The notes beneath the pieces were generated by a model that saw only the letters and a list, made by a program, of their open reading frames with translations, ran no database searches and was not told where the DNA came from. From the NCBI GenBank assembly GCA_963731625.1, contig CAVSWH010000023.1, positions 1-64,000 of the forward strand: a stretch of 64,000 bases of DNA. Direction: 5' to 3'. This stretch comes from PALSA-555 sp963731625 (GTDB taxonomy: Bacteria; Actinomycetota; Acidimicrobiia; IMCC26256; PALSA-555). How positions within the stretch are numbered: the stretch's first letter is position 1; the number at the start of each line of letters is the position of its first letter. This document shows, piece after piece, positions 35,506 through 44,223 of the stretch. Position numbers and translations under genes: made by a program.

Positions 35506-36828
35506 TCAGGAGTTCGGGTTCGTGTGCTCGGCCGGCGCCGGGTGCGGGTCGATCTGCGCCGACGTGAGATGGGCCGCTTCGTGCTGGGTCTCCCGCAGCA
35601 TCTTGGCCAGCGACTCCAGCAGCTTCCAGCCGATCACGCCGTTGCCCTGGACGAGGGGTCGGAAGTCCCAGAATGTCAGCCCGAAGCAGACGAGTTCGGT
35701 CGTGGCGGTGATCGTCGCGGAGCGCGGACCCTCATCGATCAGGGCAAGCTCGCCGAAGTGGTCGCCGCGACGCAGGGTCGCTAGCTCGGTGCCGCGGCCA
35801 GTCACGGCGGCCTCGCCTGAGTCGATCAGAAAGAAGGCCGCTCCACCCGAACCCTCCATGACGACGGTCTCCCCTTCGCTGAAACGGCGCTCCTTGAACA
35901 GGCGGGCGATCTGTTCCGCCTCTCGACGGTCCAGACCGTCAAAGAGCGCGACGCGCTGCACCGCATCCACCGGGTCGCTCGTGGTCGGCTCAGGCTCTGG
36001 GCTCGCGTCATGGGTCTTGCCCGTGGTGACGGCCCGGCACTGCAGCAGGTAAAGCGTCCCATCGGCGATCGCCCACTCGATGTCACGCCCGGCGCCATAG
36101 ATGCGTTCGCACGTCGCGGCGAGGCGGCCGAGTTCGGCGAGCTGCGGGTCGTCGAGGCAGAGTGCTTCAGCCCGGCTCGCCGGAATCTGCTCCTCGAAGG
36201 TCCCACCGGTCTCGGTGGCGCGGATGGCCACGTCCTTCCGACCGGCTCGTCGTTCCAGTACCTGGCCAGCGTGGTCGAGCCGGAAGTTGTCCGGGATTAC
36301 CAGCCCGGCGACGACGGCCTCTCCGAGTCCCCAGCTCGCCTCGATCACCCGCTCGTCCGCGCCGGTGATCGGGTTCGTGGTGAACATCACGCCGGCGACG
36401 TCAGGGTTGAGCAGCGTTTGGACGACCACGCCGATGCTGGGGCGGGTGAACAGCCCGACTCGCTGGCGATAGCTGATCGCCGAGTCGGAGTTCGCTGACC
36501 ACCAGATCTCCTTCAAGGCGGGAACCACGTCGTCAGTCGTCGGGACGTTGAGGAGAGTGAGGTGCTGGCCGGCAAAGCTCGCGTCGGCACCGTCCTCGTC
36601 GGCCGCGGACGAGCGAACCGCTAACGGCGCACGCAACGACCGGACCATCTTCTCGACCTGCGCGATCACGCGCTTGTCACCGGATGCGACGGCCTCGACG
36701 ATGTCGCCCGACAGCGCGACGCCGGGCGGGACGGGCAGGCCCTCCCGCAGCGCCTCGCCGAGCCCGACAGCCTTGGACCCGAAGACGGCGGTCTCCTGGG
36801 CCTTGGCGAGCGGGACGACGCCTCTCAC
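35506..36828 (-). CDS. PEP/pyruvate-binding (ATP-grasp) protein fused to a cyclic-nucleotide-binding domain
   Basis: 440 aa. Residues 1-about 290 are the PPDK/PEP-synthase N-terminal ATP-grasp domain: GSKAVGLGEALREGLPVPPGV, LAVRSSAADEDGADASFAGQ, VMFTTNPITG, EASWGLGEAVVAG, DIEWAIADGTLYLLQCRAV. After a short linker, residues about 310-425 form a CNMP domain: LFDGLDRREAEQIARLF, GETVVMEGSG, LRRGDHFGELALIDEGPRSATITA. The FGELALIDEGPRSATI cassette is the cyclic-nucleotide pocket. It overlaps the PEP-mobile gene by four bases; together they make one enzyme, probably under cAMP control. Confidence 0.92.
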   Translation of the reverse strand: MRGVVPLAKAQETAVFGSKAVGLGEALREGLPVPPGVALSGDIVEAVASGDKRVIAQVEKMVRSLRAPLAVRSSAADEDGADASFAGQHLTLLNVPTTDDVVPALKEIWWSANSDSAISYRQRVGLFTRPSIGVVVQTLLNPDVAGVMFTTNPITGADERVIEASWGLGEAVVAGLVIPDNFRLDHAGQVLERRAGRKDVAIRATETGGTFEEQIPASRAEALCLDDPQLAELGRLAATCERIYGAGRDIEWAIADGTLYLLQCRAVTTGKTHDASPEPEPTTSDPVDAVQRVALFDGLDRREAEQIARLFKERRFSEGETVVMEGSGGAAFFLIDSGEAAVTGRGTELATLRRGDHFGELALIDEGPRSATITATTELVCFGLTFWDFRPLVQGNGVIGWKLLESLAKMLRETQHEAAHLTSAQIDPHPAPAEHTNPNS

Positions 36829-38451
36829 GCGAGGAAGGTCACCTCGCCGGCGGTGCCGTCAACCCGGACCCGCACACCATCGCTGATCCGCTCCGTCGCC
36901 TCTCGGGTCCCGACCACCCCGGGAATCCCGTACTCCCGAGCCACGATCGCCGAGTGCGACAGGAGGCCACCGCTGTCGGTCACGATCGCCCCCAGCAGCG
37001 GTAGCAGAATGTTGAATGCCTCGGTGGTCGCGACGGTCACGAGGACGTCGCCCTGGACGATCCGATCGAACTCCGTGGGACCCGACACTCGGCGGGCGGG
37101 GCCCTCGTAGACGCCCTGGCTCGCCGCCAGCCCGCGGAGCAGGTGGTCCTCGTGCGGCGCTTCTGAGCTGCCGAACACCTCACCCAACGCGAGCCCAGTG
37201 GCGGCCATGACGCGGCCAGGGCCAGGCGGCAGACCCGACGGGTCAGGCGGGGGACTCGGCGGATCGCCGAGCACCATCGGTGCGTCCTTGGCGCTGTGCG
37301 TGGCGCGGTACTCGGCACGAGCGGCGAGCTCGCCGCTCGACGGTCCTCCAGATCCGGCCAGCAGCGCGTCCATCTCGTCGAGGGTCGCGTCGACGAGGTG
37401 GACCGGCTCGCTGAATTCGACCCTGGTCGGCGAGGCGACGCCCACCGGCGAGCACGGCCCGTCGCATCAGCCCGGACGCCCAACTGTCGCTGTAGATGCC
37501 GCGCTCGTCGCGCAGCCGATACATCAGACGGGCCTCGCCGAGGAGCTCGTCGTACTCGTCGCGGTGCGCTTCGGGGACCTGTCGCCGCACGTTCTCGATC
37601 CGCTCGTCGACGTTGGAGGATGTGTCGTCCCGACGCTCCACGGCCACGCGCATGGCCCGGAGCAGCGCGTCCGGCAACTCGAGGGCCGCTGGCTCCGAGA
37701 TGTCGAAGCCGTCGAGCGGCCGATAGCCGACGAGGTCGAGGTAGTTGGACACGGCCGATCCCGACGCCCCACCGAGGTCGCGGAGAGCAGCCAGCACTTC
37801 GGCCGGGTCTCGATCGGACTGAAGCAGCTTGGCCGCTGCGCTGTCCGACGCGATCGTCGAGGTGAGCTGCTTCAACTCGTCCGAGCTGCCGGCCGACACC
37901 GGCGCCGCGCCCTGCATGAGACCCAGCAGCTCCGCCGGGGCGACGCCGACCCATGTCCCCACGTGCGCGAGAAAGTCGCCCGTCGGGATGACGGCCGATG
38001 CCGTGAAGCGCATGTGCTGCGTGATCATCACCGCGTGGTGATCGGCGCAGCGGTGCAGGTACTCGATGAGCTCGTCGGCGCCGAGCGAGTCTGGGGCGAC
38101 CGACTGGATCTCGCGGTGGGTCGCGATCGATGCCGGCTTGACCTGTTCGTCCCACTCGCGCAGTTGCTCACGCCAGACCTTCTTCGCGAACACCTCGTCG
38201 GCGCGTGCGAAGCGAGCGGGGATCTTCTCTTCCGGTGCCGGCATCATCCGGTTGTACGCGAAACCATTCACGTACTGCGTCTGGAGCCCGTCGATGACCA
38301 TCCCGTAGTACTCGGCAAAGTCATGCGTGCCGCGTGCGAACGCGTCGGGGTGCATCGCTGCCCAGTAGCGAGTGACCGGCCGGGGAAAGTGCACCGGGTC
38401 AAGGCCCCAAGAACCCGGTCCCGGTGCCTCGAACGTGAGCGGTTCTGCCAT
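36825..38451 (-). pseudogene. PEP-utilising enzyme, substrate plus phosphohistidine domains, frameshifted
   Basis: About 541 aa in two frames. The first frame from 38451 (MAEPLTFEAPGPGSW) is a helical rifampin-phosphotransferase-like middle region ending YRLRDERGIYSDSWASGLMRR. The second frame carries VASPTRVEFSEPVHL and the mobile domain VTDSGGLLSHSAIVAREYGIPGVVG, whose His is the phospho-carrier. Removing one G from ggtggg near 37445 joins them. It couples to the ATP-grasp-CNMP gene. It is either a pseudogene or an indel error. Confidence 0.85.
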
Positions 38452-38499
38452 GCCGAATGCCCCCTCCCGCCACGGTTGCTACAACGGTGCCCCGCCGGA

Positions 38500-38652
38500 T
38501 TATGGGTCGGGGTTCCGAGTCGTGCAACCGCGCCTTGGCGCGCCATGCCTTTGAGTCTGTGGGATCTGCGTGAAGAGTCCGTCGGAGTCGAGCTCTACCC
38601 ATCGCTCGACGATGTGACCGTCGGCCACCCGCCACATGACGATTCCGGGCAT
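38500..38652 (-). pseudogene. SnoaL-like cyclase C-terminal remnant
   Basis: A 50-aa frame, MPGIVMWRVADGHIVERWVELDSD then GLFTQIPQTQ. The PGIVxWRVADGxIVExW strand pair is typical of the last half of SnoaL/ester-cyclase-like NTF2-fold proteins. The first 80 or so residues are missing and an in-frame TGA lies immediately upstream. The tail after Gln is abnormal. It is a decayed fragment between the PEP gene and the TIR gene. Confidence 0.6.
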
Positions 38653-38700
38653 TCACCAAGAACGGTGTAAGGCTCAGCGCGCCCTACCAGGGTCATCACC

Positions 38701-38727
38701 GACTCGCGGCTTCCTGGACCGCGAGTC
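38701..38727. repeat. 27-bp palindrome family, copy 25
   Basis: Left arm gactcgcggc, intact right arm. It is preceded by catcac-c, as seen in the doublet spacer. Confidence 0.88.
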
Positions 38728-38896
38728 GGGGGGATCCGAAAGGACGCTGCTCATCATCGACGCTCCCATCTGCCGAATCCCCGAATCCAGCAAGGATCGT
38801 GGACCATCGCGCGAGCGGCGGTGGCGGCCGGACCGACACCTCCGGCACACGGTGCGCCGGAGAGCGCTCGGTGTATCGTCATTGCCCTTGGAGCAA

Positions 38897-39454
38897 GTGG
38901 AGAATCCGCGTTGCGCGGACGTATTCATCAGTTACGCCCAAGATGAGGACGGCGCGCGGGCGCTGAAGATCGCGGACGAACTCGAGCAGGTCGGTGCGAC
39001 CGTGTGGATCGCGGAACGAAGCATCGCAGGCGCGCAGAACTACGCCCTGGAGATCGTCGGCGCGATCGACGCTTGCAAGGTTGTTGTGATCCTTTGCTCG
39101 GGTGCGTCGATGCGCTCGCCGCACGTGCCGGTCGAAATGGAATTGGCGTTCGAGACGGGAAGGCCACGCCTTCCGCTCATGCTCGAAGGAGTCGAGTTCA
39201 CCAACGAGATGCGGTACTGGCTTGCCGGAGCGAACCGCATCGATGTCAGCGGCTCGGTAGACGACTGGCTGCCGAAGGTGTTGCATGCTCTCGAACTGCT
39301 CGGTGTGAACGTCCAGGCGCCGGGCAACCATCCGAGCGCAGAGCCGACGCCGTTCAGCCCCGAGACAGTGGCCCTCGGGCGGGAGCAGATGATGGAGGCG
39401 CTAGGCCGCTCCGCATCCCGACCGGCACCGCCGTCGCGCCCGACGCAAGCCTAG
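38897..39454 (+). CDS. TIR-domain protein
   Basis: 185 aa from GTG at 38897 (TTG at 38888 is an alternative). TIR fold: CADVFISYAQDEDGARALKIADELEQVGATVWIAERSI (betaA, helixA, BB region), YALEIVGAIDACKVVVILCSGASMRSPHVPVEMELAFETGRPRLPLML. The acidic residue in VEMELA sits where bacterial TIR NAD-cleaving domains carry a Glu. A Pro-rich tail of about 50 residues follows. TIR proteins act in anti-phage signalling or NAD hydrolysis, but no defence partner lies beside it. The open frame upstream to 38636 runs through a palindrome and is not counted. Confidence 0.82.
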   Translation: MENPRCADVFISYAQDEDGARALKIADELEQVGATVWIAERSIAGAQNYALEIVGAIDACKVVVILCSGASMRSPHVPVEMELAFETGRPRLPLMLEGVEFTNEMRYWLAGANRIDVSGSVDDWLPKVLHALELLGVNVQAPGNHPSAEPTPFSPETVALGREQMMEALGRSASRPAPPSRPTQA

Positions 39455-39520
39455 ATTTCCGCGCGTCTTGAACGCAGTGCCCTGCGCCTAACCAAGGCGA
39501 GAAGCGCGGATCGATGGGCT

Positions 39521-39547
39521 GACTCGCGGTCTGCTGATTCCCGGGTC
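39521..39547. repeat. 27-bp palindrome family, copy 26
   Basis: Intact left arm, eroded right arm (tcccgggtc). The downstream flank (gcttggc to cgatgtg) is shared with the 41960 copy. Confidence 0.78.
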
Positions 39548-39577
39548 GCTTGGCGGGTTGAGAGGCAATCTCGATGT

Positions 39578-39604
39578 GACTCGCTTGTCGCTGGACCGGG
39601 AGTC
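39578..39604. repeat. 27-bp palindrome family, copy 27
   Basis: Left arm gactcgcttg and right arm accgggagtc, both partly changed. Confidence 0.72.
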
Positions 39605-39687
39605 AGCGCTTGCTCTCGGGTCGGCGTGGCCGGCTGACGGTGCCTCATCGGCGGGAGGCCCGGCGCGCCTCTCCTACCGTCATCACT

Positions 39688-39714
39688 GACTCGCGGTTTC
39701 CTAGACCGCGAGTC
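39688..39714. repeat. 27-bp palindrome family, copy 28 (perfect arms)
   Basis: Perfect arms with loop ttcctag, preceded by catcact as in the doublet spacer. Confidence 0.92.
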
Positions 39715-39764
39715 GCCTGCTGTCTCACGAACTGCGAGACGAGAGGCAGGGTCGAACTGCCGGT

Positions 39765-40730
39765 TCAACCCGTGAATTGGGGAGCGATCACGAGCGGCGG
39801 CGGTGGCGGCGGGGTGCTACAGGTCTGAAGGGCCAGTGACACCGGATCGCCGGTCGCGCCGGCGAGGATGGGACCGACGGTGGCCGTGCCCGTCGTCGTG
39901 TCGAGCGTGAAGACATGCCGCACGGTGTCTGCGGTGGTTCCGACACCCCACAGCTCGCCGGTACCGTCGAAGTCGAGGCCGGACAGCAGGTTGTTCGTGC
40001 CGAAGCCGGTGCCGATCGTGTTGGGCGCGCCATTGGTCAAGTTCAGCGCGTCGAGCAGCGCATTGGGGCCGGCGTCCTCACTCCGAACGCCCCCCGGTGG
40101 AGTAGAGCTCTTGGTCTTGGCATTCATGGTCCCGGGCTGAGGCTCGATCGTGAACCCCGCGTCGGCGCAGGAGATGGCCAGGTTGTCTAGGGAAGTGCCC
40201 GCGGGAGCCGCCCCGACGAACTCGGCGGCGGCGATGTTGCTCAAGTTGGCGCGATAGAGGCAGGTGGCGCTCGTGCCGCAACCGGCATCAGCGCCCACCA
40301 TCGTCGCGAATACTGTCCCGGACGAGTCGAAGGCCAACCCCGCCTCTGTCGGATCCGCGAACGCGTTGAACGAACCGAACTGCCCGAGGTCTGCATCGAC
40401 CTGGCCCGTTGTCGTATCGAGCTGGAAGAGGTGTATCGGCCCGGCCGGCTGGCCTGCGTTGGTGGCGAGCCCGAAGAGACGACCGTCGGGGGCGTACGCG
40501 ATGTCCGACATGCACACATCGCCGCCGACGTGCGGGAGCGGTGTCACGGTCCCGGTGACGAGGTCGACCAGACCGAGCTGGCAATCCGCGCCGCCGATGC
40601 GCTGCGTCACGAGCATGTCGACGACCCCGGTCGGGAACGCGCCCGCTGGGGCGCCACCGCCGACTCCCAGCAATCCCAAAACGGCCACGCAGCACAGTAG
40701 GACGGCGACGCGCCGCACGCCTCTCCGCAT
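39765..40730 (-). CDS. Secreted beta-propeller-like protein
   Basis: 321 aa. The signal peptide is VAVLLCCVAVLGLLGVGGGAPAGA. Repeating beta segments follow, with internal similarity between IHLFQLDTTTGQVDADLG and HVFTLDTTTGTATVGPI, plus DIAYAPDGRLFGLATNA and GLAFDSSGTVFATMVG. This is the DUF4394/propeller style of exported proteins. It ends in an oligoproline run (TCSTPPPPPPLVIAPQ). The ligand is unknown. Confidence 0.75.
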   Translation of the reverse strand: MRRGVRRVAVLLCCVAVLGLLGVGGGAPAGAFPTGVVDMLVTQRIGGADCQLGLVDLVTGTVTPLPHVGGDVCMSDIAYAPDGRLFGLATNAGQPAGPIHLFQLDTTTGQVDADLGQFGSFNAFADPTEAGLAFDSSGTVFATMVGADAGCGTSATCLYRANLSNIAAAEFVGAAPAGTSLDNLAISCADAGFTIEPQPGTMNAKTKSSTPPGGVRSEDAGPNALLDALNLTNGAPNTIGTGFGTNNLLSGLDFDGTGELWGVGTTADTVRHVFTLDTTTGTATVGPILAGATGDPVSLALQTCSTPPPPPPLVIAPQFTG

Positions 40731-40951
40731 CGAACCACCTTCCGACGAGACCGGTTGACGTTAGCCAAACGCGTCCGGTCCGTGGGCGGCCAAGCCCGCG
40801 CACTATCGGCTGGCCGGTACTCGGTCGATTGCTGAGTGTCACGTACTTAAGATCGTCGAGAACGCCATGCAGCGGATCATGGACCCCGACGTCCCTCCCC
40901 GGACGCACACACGGCGTCTGACGTCGCCACCGCCGCTAGCGGCTTTCGGGT

Positions 40952-40978
40952 GACTCGTGATCTGCTGAACCGCGAGTC
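40952..40978. repeat. 27-bp palindrome family, copy 29
   Basis: Left arm gactcgtgat and intact right arm, in the 296-bp gap between two minus-strand genes, which shows nothing else. Confidence 0.85.
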
Positions 40979-41026
40979 GCTCCAAGCTCGCGCAGGTCGA
41001 CTGGCGACCGGGCGTCTGGCTCGGAG

Positions 41027-41854
41027 TCAGCGCACTCCGTTGAACATGTCGTTCTCGGGTACGACCGACGCCGTGGTGTCGTGAACGCGGATGTAGTCCT
41101 CTGCCGCGAAGATGGCGTCGAACGCGTCAGGCGGGAGCTTTGCGAAGAACGATTCCTCGATCTGACTCGCATGGGTCCGAAGAGCCGCGCGCTTGCGGTT
41201 CACGAACCGACTGACGTCGATCGTCGTAGTGATGCGCTCCTCGAGTTCCCGCATCCGCCGAACGATCTCCGGCTCGGGCTCCGGAAAGTCACCCTCGATG
41301 CCGTGCTCGACGAGAAGGTCTCGGAACTGGATGAACGTGCTGGCCCGGATCAAAGACCAGTACGCCTTCTTCGGGATCTCTGAGCGTTCGAGGGCCGCCA
41401 TGGTTACCCGAGTCGCGTGGACGTGGTCGGGATGGTCGTAGCCAGCGTCGTCGGCGTATGTGACAACGATGTCGGGACGGTGCTTCTCGAACAATTGAAC
41501 GAGCCGGTCGGCGCCCTCGCCGATCGGCACGTTGCAGAATGCGTCGGCGCTGTCGCGGTACGCCCAGTCCGCCATGCCCGAGTCGTGGTAGCCGAGGAGT
41601 TCGAGCTTATGTACGCCGAGCAGTGCGCACGCTCGCTCAAGTTCGCCTAGGCGGATGCGGGCAACCTCCTCGGGATCGTGACCCGGAGTTCCAGGCTTGA
41701 TCCCGCCGGGGGCGTCGCCAAATTCGCCGTTCGTGCATGTGACGACGATGGTCCTCAGCCCCTCGTCGGCGTACCGGGCCAGGATGCCGCCCGTACTCGA
41801 CGACTCGTCATCAGGGTGCGCGTGTACCGCCATCAGAGTCGGTACGTCGTCCAT
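41027..41854 (-). CDS. mca: PIG-L family deacetylase, mycothiol conjugate amidase-like
   Basis: 275 aa. Zinc motif AVHAHPDDESSSTGG at the N-terminus, TCTNGEFGDAP, the EELARIRxxELxxA-type motif, ELLGYHDSGMADW, and DDAGYDHPDHVHATRV holding the third zinc His. The GYHDSGM and the C-terminal RALRTHASQIEESFF are close to actinobacterial Mca/MshB. The enzyme cleaves mycothiol conjugates or GlcNAc-Ins in the cytosol. Mca versus MshB cannot be settled by eye. Confidence 0.88.
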   Translation of the reverse strand: MDDVPTLMAVHAHPDDESSSTGGILARYADEGLRTIVVTCTNGEFGDAPGGIKPGTPGHDPEEVARIRLGELERACALLGVHKLELLGYHDSGMADWAYRDSADAFCNVPIGEGADRLVQLFEKHRPDIVVTYADDAGYDHPDHVHATRVTMAALERSEIPKKAYWSLIRASTFIQFRDLLVEHGIEGDFPEPEPEIVRRMRELEERITTTIDVSRFVNRKRAALRTHASQIEESFFAKLPPDAFDAIFAAEDYIRVHDTTASVVPENDMFNGVR

Positions 41855-41917
41855 TGAGTCACTCTTTCACGGGCCCCGACCACACTTGGCGCGGCATTGA
41901 ATTTGCAACCCGGCCCT

Positions 41918-41944
41918 CACTCGCGATCTTCGAACTCGCGAGTC
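41918..41944. repeat. 27-bp palindrome family, copy 30 (doublet member 1)
   Basis: Left arm cactcgcgat and right arm ctcgcgagtc. First half of a 69-bp doublet with copy 31. Confidence 0.82.
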
Positions 41945-41959
41945 GAGTAATCACTGACT

Positions 41960-41986
41960 GACTCGCGGTCTGACGAACCGCGAGTC
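41960..41986. repeat. 27-bp palindrome family, copy 31 (doublet member 2, perfect arms)
   Basis: Perfect arms with loop ctgacga. It starts 42 bp after member 1, and its downstream flank is shared with 39548-39577. Confidence 0.92.
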
Positions 41987-42078
41987 GCTTGGCTGAGAAG
42001 GCAATCCCGATGTGCCTGGCGGCTTTCTGGAGTCAGCTCCAGTGCTCGGGGCCGGCGGCGCAAATGCGAGCTACCACG

Positions 42079-43158
42079 TCAGGCGTACTCCCAGGGCTCG
42101 AACAACCCCTCGAACTGGAGCTCACCCCCGCTGACTCGGCCGTACAACAGCCAATCGCCGCGGAACATCCCGTGCTCGTACGGCGAGCATGCGATATGGG
42201 TCTGCGCTGCGCCGGTGGTGCTCGGCATGAATCGGATCGTCTCAAGGCCGGCCTTGAGTCCTGGACCTGACAGGATCGGCGCTCGGAACAGGCCTTCGAC
42301 GAGTACGCGCGCGGTGTCGTATGCGAGCACCGGAATTGCATTCGGCCAGAGCGGTGGATCAGTGCCATACCGCGCAACGAAGCGTTCATGGAATCCGTGA
42401 ACCAAGGGATTTCTCGGATCGAACTGATCGACGCCGACCCAACCTTCGAACTTGTCAAAGCCCATCAGATAGAACATGAAGGACGTTCCCATGATTCGGG
42501 GCGGATCCCACGCCAGCTTGTCGAGTGCCTGGCGCAGCTGACCTTCCGCTGCGAGCATCCCGTAGCCCATGTACACGAGCGCGTCTGGGTTGACCTGGCG
42601 AAGAAAGTCAAGATTCGTCGCGAGGTCCTTCGGGCTCTGGCTCACTGTCTCGACAGCGGCGATGCTGACACCGCGTCGGCGGCATTCCTGTCGGAAGAAG
42701 CGAAAGTACTCTTCACCGTTTGGTGAGACTTCGCTAAGCACTCCGACGCGGCTGTAACCGTGACGCTTTAGCCAACCGACGACGAGCGCTGCGTCCCCTC
42801 CGCAGTCGCCGTTACCAAGGCGGAAGCAGTATTCGCCTCGGAGACGCTCCGTACCGCACCAGCTGATGAGCGGAACCTCGAGCTGGTTGGCGAGTGGTCC
42901 GACGGTGATCGCGTTGTCTGAACTGTATGCGCCCGCGACACCGATGCATCCCTCGTCAACGAGATAGCGAAAGCCGTCGGTTGCGTTCTTCGCCGAACCC
43001 TGAGGCAAGCCATTCTCGGGGTGAAGCACGAACTCGACCGGTCGATCGAGCAAGCCCTGCTCAGACGCCTCGTCGAACGCCAGGCGATGGACCTTGTCGT
43101 AGCCGCCGCCCGGACCGTCGAGCGCTGCGCCGAGCCATCCGATCCTGATCGGTTCCAC
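42079..43158 (-). CDS. Periplasmic-binding-protein-type-I (LivJ/AmiC-like) ligand-binding protein
   Basis: 359 aa with a two-lobed type I fold: PIRIGWLGAALDGPGGGY, CIGVAGAYSSDNAITVGPLANQLEVPLISWCG, RVGVLSEVSPNGEEYFRFFRQECRRRGVSI, NPDALVYMGYGMLAAEGQLRQAL, IPVLAYDTARVLVEGL. The fold suits amino acids, amides or urea as ligand. There is no signal peptide or lipobox and no ABC transporter genes nearby. It may act as a cytoplasmic sensor, as AmiC does. Confidence 0.85.
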   Translation of the reverse strand: MEPIRIGWLGAALDGPGGGYDKVHRLAFDEASEQGLLDRPVEFVLHPENGLPQGSAKNATDGFRYLVDEGCIGVAGAYSSDNAITVGPLANQLEVPLISWCGTERLRGEYCFRLGNGDCGGDAALVVGWLKRHGYSRVGVLSEVSPNGEEYFRFFRQECRRRGVSIAAVETVSQSPKDLATNLDFLRQVNPDALVYMGYGMLAAEGQLRQALDKLAWDPPRIMGTSFMFYLMGFDKFEGWVGVDQFDPRNPLVHGFHERFVARYGTDPPLWPNAIPVLAYDTARVLVEGLFRAPILSGPGLKAGLETIRFMPSTTGAAQTHIACSPYEHGMFRGDWLLYGRVSGGELQFEGLFEPWEYA

Positions 43159-43486
43159 CGTGCTCCCTTCGACGTCCCCTCAACCTCGTCATACTGCGTA
43201 CGTGCGTCTGGCCCTCGCAAGATGGCCGGACGCTTTCCGTTGGGGGCTCGCCCGCTCGCGGCTCGCGGTCGGGCTGAACCGCGAGTCAAGAGACCTGATG
43301 CCTCGCCAGCCCGACGCTCACGACGGTGCGACCCCAGCAGTGCTTGGCGATCGACCTGGGCCCGGGCAGCTCGAAGGTGTCGGATCTATGGCGCCCGTAC
43401 CGCCTCTACGGGACCGCGATCGTGTTCACCGTGCGGCCAGGTCGGAGTCGATGCCGAGAGGCGTATGGACGCGCCGTCAGGCCTGA
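43159..43486. other. Gap with one palindrome
   Basis: 328 bp between two minus-strand genes. It holds palindrome copy 32 and open shadow frames only. Confidence 0.45.
43261..43287. repeat. 27-bp palindrome family, copy 32
   Basis: Left arm gctcgcggt (one base lost) and intact right arm. Confidence 0.82.
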
Positions 43487-43906
43487 TCAGCCAGCGCGAG
43501 CCAGGGGAACTCTTGCGGCGTCGGCGGCGGGCATCGAGAACCAAGTCGTCGTCCGGCCGCGGTCAACCTCAGAGCCCCAATCGTCCGCGACCGCCTCGAC
43601 CAGCCGACGGGCGACCTGGCGCTCGATCCGTTCGCTCGAGGCACTTGCGATGAGTCCAGGTTCGGCCGCGACCACCTCTACTCGTACGGTGCCACCGTCC
43701 AACCCGATGTGCAGGGCGATGGAGGTTGGTGCTTGTCGGATGGCATCGGCGACCAGTTCGGCCGTGAGGAGCGCCACATTCGCGTCGAGCCGATCGCAGC
43801 CCCAGCGGCTCAACACGTCCTGAACGAACCGTCGCGAGAGGCGCGGCGCGAGCACCGTCGGCTCATATTGGCGGCGGTCAACCCGATGGCAACGCGTGGC
43901 GAGCAA
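43487..43906 (-). CDS. HATPase-fold (RsbW-like) regulatory protein
   Basis: 139 aa from a TTG. The segment RLSRRFVQDVLSRWGCDRLDANVALLTAELVADAIRQAPTSIALHIGLDGGTVRVEVVAAEPGL matches the N-box and following strands of serine-kinase anti-sigma ATPases, with AELVADAI in place of the usual SELVTNAV/I. The conserved N-box Asn is replaced by Asp. The C-terminal GRTTTWFSMP matches the final strand. A weakened ATPase, possibly a binding-only regulator. Confidence 0.75.
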   Translation of the reverse strand: MLATRCHRVDRRQYEPTVLAPRLSRRFVQDVLSRWGCDRLDANVALLTAELVADAIRQAPTSIALHIGLDGGTVRVEVVAAEPGLIASASSERIERQVARRLVEAVADDWGSEVDRGRTTTWFSMPAADAARVPLARAG

Positions 43907-44119
43907 CTCAAAGGCCTCCAGCTCGTTCTTCTACCCTTCCGTCGATTCGGATAACGCACCACCTGAATGCGCATTTCGCCCCGATCGGGTTCGGCGGAAC
44001 CCAGGTGGTCGGGCGCCCGGGTCGCGAAATGGCACATGGCCGGGGCTGAGGGCCCGGCGTCACTGCCCAGGGCCAACTACTCCGAGGTGCGAGCGTTTGA
44101 GCACTGCCGTCGTTGTTGT

Positions 44120-44146
44120 GACTCGCGAACCTCCAAACCGCGAGTC
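44120..44146. repeat. 27-bp palindrome family, copy 33
   Basis: Left arm gactcgcgaa, intact right arm, loop cctccaa. Confidence 0.86.
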
Positions 44147-44195
44147 GGGGGCCGGATGCGCCGTCTTCGCGGATGGTGAGCCCGACGGCGCCTCT

Positions 44196-44223
44196 AACTC
44201 GCGGTCCCAAGCGGTCGCGAGTC
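44196..44223. repeat. 27-bp palindrome family, copy 34
   Basis: Left arm aactcgcggt, right arm gtcgcgagtc, 8-nt loop. Confidence 0.8.

Larger units (their letters stand above)
39455..39764. other. Gap with three palindromes
   Basis: 310 bp in a convergent position, carrying three copies (39521, 39578, 39688). No gene is supported. Confidence 0.55.

Noticed and set aside
39578..39604. Integrase attachment site
   Set aside because: No tRNA gene, integrase or direct repeat pair is present; the sequence fits the eroded palindrome family.
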